Origin: Flavobacteriales bacterium
GTDB taxonomy: Bacteria; Bacteroidota; Bacteroidia; UBA10329
Direction of reading: 5' to 3'
Assembly (NCBI GenBank): GCA_003456455.1
Contig: DMRV01000154.1
Location: 1-7,569, forward strand
Length of the DNA: 7,569 bases
The notes below the pieces were generated by a model. It made no database searches. It was not told the origin of the DNA and saw only the letters and a program-made list of their open reading frames with translations. Positions 1 through 5,698 of the stretch are shown piece by piece. Every line of letters begins with the position of its first letter. The first letter of the stretch is position 1. A program made the translations under genes and the position numbers.

Positions 1-501
1 GATTTGGTCGTTTCTAATGCAAGTGGAGGTGTGAATCCTGATTATGAAATCGGTGATTTGATGATTCTTAATGATCACATCAATCTATTCCCTACCAATC
101 CGTTGATGGGCAAGAATTACCCTGAATTGGGTCCGCGTTTTCCTGATATGAGCGAGACTTATGACAAGGAACTTATCGCGAAAGCAAAAAAAATTGCAGC
201 CTCAAACGGAATTAAAGTGCAAGAAGGAATTTATGCTGGATTGAGCGGCCCTTGCTTGGAAACGCCAGCCGAATATTTATATGTCAGAAATGTTGGTGCG
301 GATACGGTTGGAATGTCAACTGTACCAGAGGTAATTGCTGGTCGACATGGTGGAATGCGCTGCTTCGCGGTTTCCATCATCACCGACCTTGGTGTTCCTG
401 GCAAAATTGTTAAAGTGACTCACGAAGATGTCATTAACGTGGCTGCAAAAGCAGAACCGAAAATGACACTAATTATGAAGGAGCTGATTGCTGAGATGTA
501 A
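1..501 (+). CDS. Purine nucleoside phosphorylase, trimeric PNP/MTAP family (3' part; 5' end outside window)
   Basis: The enzyme cleaves purine (deoxy)nucleosides with phosphate to a free base and (deoxy)ribose-1-phosphate in cytosolic purine salvage. The visible 166 residues align by eye along their whole length with the C-terminal half of human-type trimeric PNP. Matches include the SNASGG loop (human TNAAGG), GDLMILNDHINL, the LETPAE segment carrying the base-binding Glu (codon 259-261), VGMSTVPEVI with the ribose-binding Met (313-315), and the TH histidine equivalent to human His257 (421-423). The family is about 270-290 residues, so roughly 105 N-terminal residues are missing. The frame is open to base 1, and the TTG at position 4 is not a start because it lies inside the conserved LVVSNASGG strand. 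An Asp (385-387) stands where human PNP has base-recognising Asn243. MTAP also has Asp there, so an adenosine-type substrate is possible, but the remaining motifs are PNP-like. The family is sure; exact specificity is not. Confidence 0.93.
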   Translation, partial: DLVVSNASGGVNPDYEIGDLMILNDHINLFPTNPLMGKNYPELGPRFPDMSETYDKELIAKAKKIAASNGIKVQEGIYAGLSGPCLETPAEYLYVRNVGADTVGMSTVPEVIAGRHGGMRCFAVSIITDLGVPGKIVKVTHEDVINVAAKAEPKMTLIMKELIAEM

Positions 502-503
502 GA

Positions 504-917
504 CTACTTGGTTTCCTCGAAACCACCATCAGCAGGTTCCCAAAGTTCGATTTTGTTGCCTTCTGGATCCATAATGTGTATGAATTTTCCGTATTCGAAT
601 TCTTCTATAGAGTCGCAAATGGTTACACCAGCAGCTTTCAGTTGGTCAACCAATTCTACCATGTTTTCAACACGGTAATTAATCATGAATTCTCGCTCTG
701 ACGGTTGGAAATAAGTGGTTTTCTCATCGAACGGACTCCATTGTAGTTGACCTTTCTTCTCTGGGTTTTCAGCATCTCTAAATTCAAATAGAGAGCCATA
801 GTCATCTGTCTTCAGACCAAGGTTATTCTTATACCAATCCCGTTGTTCTGCTGGGTTTTTACTCTTGAAGAAGATTCCTCCAATACCCGTTACGCGGCCT
901 TTTTTATGTTCAGACAT
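504..917 (-). CDS. VOC superfamily (glyoxalase / bleomycin-resistance fold) protein
   Basis: This is a small cytosolic protein of 137 residues, the usual length of a single-chain two-module VOC protein. The first module runs from GIGGIFFKSKNP through WYKNNLGL (residues 11-35) to the FEFRD strand (44-48). The second runs from MINYRVENM (78-86) through VELVDQLKAAGV to the typical ending HIMDPEGNKIELWEP (114-128). Of the usual metal ligands only the last Glu (E124) is plain. The first-strand His is replaced by Gly (about residue 13-14) and the His that often opens the second module by Asn80, so a classical metal-dependent lyase or dioxygenase is unlikely. Substrate and function are unknown. The gene is convergent with the phosphorylase, with 2 bp between the stop codons and no terminator between them, so the two mRNAs probably overlap. 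The ATG at 915-917 has no Shine-Dalgarno sequence, which is normal in Bacteroidota. Confidence 0.85.
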   Translation of the reverse strand: MSEHKKGRVTGIGGIFFKSKNPAEQRDWYKNNLGLKTDDYGSLFEFRDAENPEKKGQLQWSPFDEKTTYFQPSEREFMINYRVENMVELVDQLKAAGVTICDSIEEFEYGKFIHIMDPEGNKIELWEPADGGFEETK

Positions 918-933
918 TAGCTGTAGTTTAATG

Positions 934-941
934 CAAACTTA
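934..941 (-). promoter_or_regulatory. Possible Bacteroidota-type -7 promoter box for the VOC gene
   Basis: On the - strand this reads TAAGTTTG, a full match to the Bacteroidota -7 consensus TAnnTTTG. It ends 16 bp before the VOC start codon, which would give a very short leader. No TTTG is found at the expected upstream spacing; the nearest is only 13 bp away. The call therefore rests on one half of the promoter, and such 8-mers arise easily by chance in AT-rich DNA. Confidence 0.28.
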
Positions 942-945
942 AAAT

Positions 946-967
946 CTAATAGGGCAAATACTATTAG
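946..967. repeat. 7-bp inverted repeat in the spacer upstream of the possible VOC promoter box
   Basis: CTAATAG (946-952) and CTATTAG (961-967) are perfect inverted copies separated by 8 bp. The pair lies just upstream of the TAAGTTTG box, where a repressor or activator dimer could bind. The half-sites are AT-rich and short, so chance is a real alternative. There is no regulator gene next to it in this window. Confidence 0.3.
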
Positions 968-980
968 CCGCCACAGACTT

Positions 981-1021
981 AAACTCAATTCGCTTTTTAA
1001 TGCGGTTTCGACATTGAGTTT
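981..1021. repeat. Interrupted inverted repeat / hairpin in the 918-1140 intergenic region
   Basis: AAACTCAAT (981-989) and ATTGAGTTT (1013-1021) are perfect 9-bp inverted copies. Inside them CGC (991-993) and GCG (1002-1004) can form a short inner stem. On the + strand the right arm runs into a short T run (1019-1023), so it could act as a weak terminator for transcription reading through from the phosphorylase, or insulate the downstream gene. The stem is AT-rich and the T run mostly belongs to the stem, so I call only the repeat and not a terminator. Confidence 0.45.
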
Positions 1022-1140
1022 TTGGTTAAACCTTGTTGCTTTACTTATTCATAATTTATGGTTAGCGAAATTGTTAAAAGTCAAAGTCCTTCTTGTTGCA
1101 CTTGAGTAGTTTTACTGATTGAAATTTAAAAGCTCGAAGA

Positions 1141-1722
1141 ATGAAATATCTGTTAGCATTAGTAATCCCTTTTCTTTTCAGTGCGCAAAACGTTACTGCA
1201 CAAGCATGGACTAAATACACAAAGCTTATATCCGTTGGGCTTTGTGCAGGCAATTATTATTACCTAGGTACTACGAGAGCAGCATTTTTCGGACCGACTA
1301 CTGGTCGTTATAATCCTGTTACTGGGCAAATTAGTGTGGAAGGGGAATTTGGTGTTCACGAATATATTGGTGTTGGTTTTAATGCTGGTTTTGGTGGTGC
1401 TAGGAGCGGAACTTTTGGTGTAAAAGGTTCACTCAATGTTCCAGTTGGTGTGCTAGCCAATTTTCACTTTTACCAACTGATTGAAGATTTAACAGGTACA
1501 AACCTTCATGCAGAGGCAATAGATGTGTTTGTTGGGGTAAGCATTGGTACGGGTTTGGGCGTTATATCCTACAATAACGTCAGCGATCAAGTGGTGCCAT
1601 TAGTATTTGGTGGTGCACATGTAGGTGCTCGTTGGTACTTTTCACCAAATATTGGTCTCTCTGGTCAATTCGGTTTTGGAAAGTCATTGGTTGATTTAGG
1701 GGTTGTTTTTAAACTGAACTAA
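1141..1722 (+). CDS. Secreted protein, probable outer-membrane beta-barrel, function unknown
   Basis: The product is 193 residues. It opens with a signal peptide: K2, a hydrophobic stretch of about residues 4-15, and a likely signal peptidase I site after VTA (18-20) or AQA (20-22). There is no lipobox. The mature part is rich in Gly, aromatic residues and Val in alternating patterns typical of membrane beta strands, for example GVGFNAGFGGARSG (77-90), GTFGVKGSLNVPVGVLANFHF and GGAHVGARWYFSPNIGLSG. It ends in a hydrophobic strand, LVDLGVVFKLN. The size suits a barrel of about eight strands. I do not recognise a specific family and assign no function. The ATG is preceded by an A/G-rich CGAAGA but no true Shine-Dalgarno sequence, and the signal peptide directly after it supports this start. 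It appears monocistronic, being flanked by - strand genes and followed by a strong terminator. Confidence 0.8.
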   Translation: MKYLLALVIPFLFSAQNVTAQAWTKYTKLISVGLCAGNYYYLGTTRAAFFGPTTGRYNPVTGQISVEGEFGVHEYIGVGFNAGFGGARSGTFGVKGSLNVPVGVLANFHFYQLIEDLTGTNLHAEAIDVFVGVSIGTGLGVISYNNVSDQVVPLVFGGAHVGARWYFSPNIGLSGQFGFGKSLVDLGVVFKLN

Positions 1723-1735
1723 GCTATTGGCTTAA

Positions 1736-1758
1736 CGAACGACCAAAAGGTCGTTTCG
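1736..1758. repeat. Hairpin downstream of the secreted-protein gene
   Basis: AACGACC (1738-1744) and GGTCGTT (1749-1755) are perfect inverted copies around an AAAA loop. A further CG pair (1736-1737 with 1757-1758) forms after one bulged T. No T tract follows on either strand, so it is not itself an intrinsic terminator. It lies 13 bp after the stop codon and may stabilise the 3' end of that mRNA next to the terminator that follows. Confidence 0.5.
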
Positions 1759-1760
1759 AT

Positions 1761-1792
1761 AAAAAAAGCCGCTAAGTAATTAGCGGCTTTTT
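1761..1792. terminator. Bidirectional rho-independent terminator
   Basis: A perfect 8-bp stem, GCCGCTAA (1768-1775) with TTAGCGGC (1780-1787), closes a 4-base GTAA loop. It is followed by TTTTT (1788-1792) on the + strand. The A7 run at 1761-1767 gives a T7 tract on the - strand. It can therefore end both the + strand secreted-protein gene, 38 bp after its stop, and the - strand efflux operon. On the - strand its stem begins only 4 bases after the thioesterase stop codon. Confidence 0.92.
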
Positions 1793-2238
1793 CATTCTTC
1801 AAACTTCAGTAAGCTGAAAGCTCCACGAGCAATAGCCACCGTACCTTTGCTTTTTTGATACAGTTTAACGTCTGCTTTGATGATACGTTTACCCACCTTC
1901 AATAATTCGGCTTCGGCATAGAGATTCTCTTTTATCGCTCCACTGAGATAATCTATTCTGAGGTCGATGGTGTTGAGTTTGTCGCGCGCATCTGTCATTA
2001 TCGTGGACGCTGCAATTCCTGCTGCAGAATCGGCAATGCTGGCTATGATTCCACCATGCCATAATCCGTGGATGAAATCGCCAACAAATTCTTCCTTAAA
2101 CGGAACATGAATTTTGGCGTAGCCTTCTCGGATTTCTTGAATTTTGAATCCAAAAATCTTGTTGGCAGGCATATTCTGCTCAATGGCCATTTTAATAATG
2201 GCCCATTTCTGCTCGTCAGATTCGTAGGTCAAGCTCAT
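1792..2238 (-). CDS. PaaI-family hotdog-fold acyl-CoA thioesterase
   Basis: The 148-residue product has the length and pattern of a single hotdog-domain 4HBT/PaaI thioesterase, a family that hydrolyses acyl- or aryl-CoA thioesters in the cytosol, usually as a tetramer. An N-terminal helix (about 8-22) leads into FGFKIQEIREGYAKIHVPF. The signature HGLWHGGIIASIADSAAG follows (57-74), with HGG at 61-63 and D70 at the position of the catalytic acid on the central helix. Later strands are LRIDYLSG and ADVKLYQKSKGTVAIARGAFSLL. The substrate cannot be read from the sequence. It is the last gene of the efflux operon. Its ATG (2236-2238) overlaps the pump's TGA as ATGA, which both supports this start and suggests translational coupling. 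The terminator stem lies 4 bases beyond its stop. Confidence 0.9.
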   Translation of the reverse strand: MSLTYESDEQKWAIIKMAIEQNMPANKIFGFKIQEIREGYAKIHVPFKEEFVGDFIHGLWHGGIIASIADSAAGIAASTIMTDARDKLNTIDLRIDYLSGAIKENLYAEAELLKVGKRIIKADVKLYQKSKGTVAIARGAFSLLKFEE

Positions 2239-5200
2239 GCTTCGGCTACAACAGGCTGAGGAACTTCTGGCTTAGCGAAGAAGATATTCACTCGCTCTAC
2301 CAACAAGTACATTACAGGAACAACAATCAGCGTTAAGAACGTAGCGAACGAAAGTCCGTAAATCACGGTCCAAGCCATTGGCCCCCAGAATGCTACGTTA
2401 TCTCCACCGAAGTAAATATCTGGGTTCAACTCGCTTAAAAGCGTGTAGAAGTTGATGTTCATTCCTGTTGCCAAAGGCAAAAGGCCAAGTACGGTTGTAA
2501 TGGCTGTAAGCAATACTGGGCGCAAACGCGTTTTTCCACCTTCAACAATACAATCAATTGCTTGGTCGAGTGGGAGCGTGCTGCCTTCTGGCATACCCAA
2601 TTCTTCTCTTCTCCTTGCCCGAGTTAAATCGATATAATCGATAAGTACGATGGCGTTATTTACCACAATTCCTGCTAGAGAAACGATTCCAATTCCTGTC
2701 ATAATTACAGAAATGGTTGCACCAGTTGCAATGATTCCTAAGAATACCCCGATTGTACTGAATGCTACCGAGCCCACAATAATTAGCGGCTTAACGCCTG
2801 AGTTAAATTGAGAAACGAGAATTAGAACGATTAATGCAATCGCAACCATAAATGCTTTACCCAGAAATGCCGCTGCTTTTTCTTGTTCAGCACTTTCTCC
2901 AGTAAATCGGATAGCGTAGCCTTCTGGCATTGGATAAGCGCCAAATTCCTCCTGAATTTGCGCATTGATTTCAGCTGCGTTATAGCCTTCAATTACGTTT
3001 GACCAAATGGTAATGGTTCTATCCTGATCTCTTCGTTTTACGGCACCATAAGAACTTGTGAAAGACACATCCGCAACGGCAGAAATCGGCACCTGCTTTA
3101 TTTTTCCGTTTGTCGGGTCTCGGAAGGTGATGCGCTGGTTCAAAAGCGAGCTTACATCGTAGCGATAATCATCCTTTAGTTTAAGCATAATTGGATACTC
3201 ATCTTCTCCATCCTTGAACTTGCTTATTTCCTTTCCGAAGAGTGCGGTTCTAAGCGTTCCACCAATTTGAGCCGTGCTTAAGCCAAACATTCTTGCTCTT
3301 GCTCTGTCCACGTTTACAAGAATCTCTGGCTTACCTGTTTCAAGATCAAGCTTCAAGCCTTCAACTCCTGGAATTTCTTTCGCTGCAACCTCAGCTTTCA
3401 GCTTTTCGGTAATTGCAATTAGCTCTTCAAAATTCTCACCGCTAACTTCAATGTTAATTGGTTTTCCAACGGGAGGACCTTCGTTGTTTTTCTGAACGTT
3501 AGTAATAACTCCAGCACGTTTAGTAAGATCCTTACTCAGCGCTTTCATTACATCTGAAGAGGAAATTCCCTCACGCTCTACAAACTCTTTGAAAGAGATG
3601 GTAACCTTGGCTCTGTTTGGCGTTTCACCGGCTACAGGGCCATCCATAGGGTCACTTGAGCCAGCACCAATATTGGTAACCACCGAGTTTACAGAAACTC
3701 TGTACGGGTCTATGATTTTCTGAACTTCAGCTTCAATTGCAAGTACGATTTCATTCGTTTTTTCGATGTCGGTTCCCGGAGCAGTTTCAATAAAAATGTT
3801 GATGTACTTAGGGTCGTTGGCTGGGAAGAACTCGACCTTAGGATTAACAACACCTACCAAAACGAAGGATGCAAAAAGCAGAACCACCGTTGTTCCAAAT
3901 ATTACAAATGGTCTCCAGGTTGTAAGCGAAGCTTTAAGCGATGCGAGGTAAACCCCTTCCAACCAAACAAGAAACTTGTTTTGGAACCAGCGAGATGCAG
4001 GACGAAAGGCTACAGCATTGATTAGCGTAAGCACAGCAAGAATTGCGAATACTGTTCCTAGGCTGAAGAAACCGCCTAAATAGGATAAAACGCTTAGCGC
4101 AACTTCAACGCCAATTGTAATTAGCAATGATTTCCAGTTTATCCCTTTTGTTTCGTCTTCTTTTTTCATGAAAAGAGCGGCAAAAACTGGGTTTATTACT
4201 AGTCCTACAAAGAGTGAAGAACCAAGAACGGCAATCAATGTAATTGGTAAGAATTTCATGAATTCTCCCATAATACTATCCCAAAATAGGAGAGGAGCAA
4301 AGGCTGCGAGTGTTGTGGCAGTAGATGAAATAATAGGAACAGCAATTTCTCCCACACCGTATTTGGCTGCGTCCGTTTTAGACATGCCGTTAGAGTATAA
4401 TCGATAGATGTTTTCAATGGTAACAATACCATTGTCCACCAACATTCCGAGCGCTAAAATGAGCGCGAAAAGTACCATCATGTTAATGGTTACTCCCATT
4501 GAGCCGAGAATAGTGAAACTCAGTAGCATGGAAAGCGGAATGGCAATTCCTACAAACAAAGCATTTCTTAATCCCAAGAAGAAAAGCAGTACTAACACTA
4601 CCAAAATAACCCCAGAGTATATGCTGTTTTCGAGGTTCAATAACTGTCCACGAACCTGATCACTTTGGTCATTTGTGATGGTAATATTTAGGTCGGAAGG
4701 GAAACGTTTTTTCTGCGCTTCATCCAAAATTGCAAAAACCTGATCTGTTGCATTAAGCAGATTTTCCCCAGACTTCTTTACAATGTCCAAAGAAACCACA
4801 GGGTCTCCGCCCAATCTAGCATAGCTATTTCGCTCTTTGTAACCGTCTTCAACCGTAGCAATATCACGCAGATAAATAATGTTGCCAAACTCAGCTTTGA
4901 TAATGGTGTTGGCGATTTGGTCCATATTTGTGTATTCACCTGAAACACGGATGGTTCTACGGGTTTCGTCCATTAGGATGTCTCCACCAGAAACACTCAT
5001 GTTTTCATAGCCAATGGCGCTTTCAATGTCATTGAAACTAACCTGAACCAACTCCATTTTGTGGATGTCAACATTGATGTTGATTTCTCTGTCTAGCGCA
5101 CCCCTCAAATCAACGGATGAAAGCTCTGGGATTAACTCCATTTTATCCTGAAGCAACTCTGCGTATTCCTTCAAGTCATCTACACTGTAATCGCCAGAAA

Positions 5201-5672
5201 GGTTGATATTTAGAACAGGCATTTCAGACATGTTCACATCCATCACAATTGGATCCATGTCTAGGTCTGTAGGCAAATCGCTCTTGGCTTTGTCTACCGC
5301 ATCTTTTACATCTAAGAGTGCCTCTTCAACAGGAACATCCGTGTTAAACTCAACAATAATAATTGAGTTGTCTTGAACAGAGGTTGAAGTCAATTCATTG
5401 ATGCCTTTCAGCGGCTTAATCTCCTTCTCAAGTTGTCTTGTAATCAGGTTTTCTATATCAACTGGCGAGTTCCCAGGATACACCGTTCTTACATAAATCT
5501 GTGGCATAACCACTTCAGGAAAAAGTTCCTTTGGCATGGTTGAGTAGGCCAGAATTCCGCCACAAATAATTAAGAATGTGAGGATAAGCACACTGGTGCT
5601 ATTCCTTAGCGAAAGGGAAGATAGACCAAACTCTTTGGTCATGCCTTTTTTGTCTTGTGTTTCGTTGCTCAT
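2235..5672 (-). CDS. RND efflux transporter permease, inner membrane pump (AcrB-like superfamily)
   Basis: This is the proton-driven pump of a tripartite efflux system, 1145 residues against about 1030-1050 for AcrB. It shows the duplicated RND layout: TM1 (about 25-44), a periplasmic porter/docking region (45-350) with FPEVVMPQIYVRTVYPGNSP, TM2-6 (353-502), TM7 (588-609), a second periplasmic region (610-935), and TM8-12 (937-1127). The TM4 motif is GMLVDNGIVTIEN (409-421), with D413 matching AcrB Asp407 but Asn414 instead of Asp408. TM10 has GIVVNNAIVLIDY (1001-1013), with Asn1005 where AcrB has Lys940. The extra length comes from two additional hydrophobic helices between TM6 and TM7 (about 514-557) and a longer TM11-TM12 loop (1071-1099). 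Heavy-metal (CzcA/CusA) TM4 motifs are absent, so a lipophilic or drug-like substrate is more likely, but it is not determined. The start lies 26 bp after the adaptor gene's stop, without a Shine-Dalgarno sequence. Confidence 0.96.
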   Translation of the reverse strand: MSNETQDKKGMTKEFGLSSLSLRNSTSVLILTFLIICGGILAYSTMPKELFPEVVMPQIYVRTVYPGNSPVDIENLITRQLEKEIKPLKGINELTSTSVQDNSIIIVEFNTDVPVEEALLDVKDAVDKAKSDLPTDLDMDPIVMDVNMSEMPVLNINLSGDYSVDDLKEYAELLQDKMELIPELSSVDLRGALDREININVDIHKMELVQVSFNDIESAIGYENMSVSGGDILMDETRRTIRVSGEYTNMDQIANTIIKAEFGNIIYLRDIATVEDGYKERNSYARLGGDPVVSLDIVKKSGENLLNATDQVFAILDEAQKKRFPSDLNITITNDQSDQVRGQLLNLENSIYSGVILVVLVLLFFLGLRNALFVGIAIPLSMLLSFTILGSMGVTINMMVLFALILALGMLVDNGIVTIENIYRLYSNGMSKTDAAKYGVGEIAVPIISSTATTLAAFAPLLFWDSIMGEFMKFLPITLIAVLGSSLFVGLVINPVFAALFMKKEDETKGINWKSLLITIGVEVALSVLSYLGGFFSLGTVFAILAVLTLINAVAFRPASRWFQNKFLVWLEGVYLASLKASLTTWRPFVIFGTTVVLLFASFVLVGVVNPKVEFFPANDPKYINIFIETAPGTDIEKTNEIVLAIEAEVQKIIDPYRVSVNSVVTNIGAGSSDPMDGPVAGETPNRAKVTISFKEFVEREGISSSDVMKALSKDLTKRAGVITNVQKNNEGPPVGKPINIEVSGENFEELIAITEKLKAEVAAKEIPGVEGLKLDLETGKPEILVNVDRARARMFGLSTAQIGGTLRTALFGKEISKFKDGEDEYPIMLKLKDDYRYDVSSLLNQRITFRDPTNGKIKQVPISAVADVSFTSSYGAVKRRDQDRTITIWSNVIEGYNAAEINAQIQEEFGAYPMPEGYAIRFTGESAEQEKAAAFLGKAFMVAIALIVLILVSQFNSGVKPLIIVGSVAFSTIGVFLGIIATGATISVIMTGIGIVSLAGIVVNNAIVLIDYIDLTRARRREELGMPEGSTLPLDQAIDCIVEGGKTRLRPVLLTAITTVLGLLPLATGMNINFYTLLSELNPDIYFGGDNVAFWGPMAWTVIYGLSFATFLTLIVVPVMYLLVERVNIFFAKPEVPQPVVAEA

Positions 5673-5698
5673 AAACGATGGTGTTTATAGATGCTTAC

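Larger units (their letters stand above)
918..1140. other. Divergent intergenic region (223 bp) between the VOC gene and the secreted-protein gene
   Basis: This region must hold the promoters of both flanking genes, which point away from each other. It contains the two inverted repeats and the - strand box listed separately. An octamer, CTTGTTGC, occurs twice 60 bp apart (1032-1039 and 1092-1099). For the + strand gene, TAGTTTTA (1107-1114) is one base away from the TAnnTTTG box but has no TTG at a proper distance upstream. I see no small open reading frame worth calling and no tRNA or known riboswitch pattern. Confidence 0.5.

Noticed and set aside
4..6. TTG as a possible start codon of the phosphorylase
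   Set aside because: It lies inside the conserved LVVSNASGG strand, the frame is open to base 1, and about 105 family residues are missing. The gene is cut by the window edge.
1032..1099. Octamer CTTGTTGC repeated at 1032-1039 and 1092-1099
   Set aside because: It is too short and AT-rich to be convincing, with only two copies and no properly spaced -7 boxes. It is noted only as part of the intergenic description.
1720..1734. Five-base inverted repeat TAAGC/GCTTA at the stop codon of the secreted-protein gene
   Set aside because: The stem is too short and AT-rich, with no T tract. The strong terminator at 1761-1792 already explains transcript end formation.
2068..2259. + strand open frame of 63 codons opposite the thioesterase
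   Set aside because: It has no recognisable protein features and mirrors the real - strand coding frame of the thioesterase and pump ends.
3274..4659. Several + strand open frames of 60-83 codons opposite the pump gene
   Set aside because: They are antisense shadows of a strongly conserved RND gene and show low-complexity Ser/Thr-rich translations with no domain.
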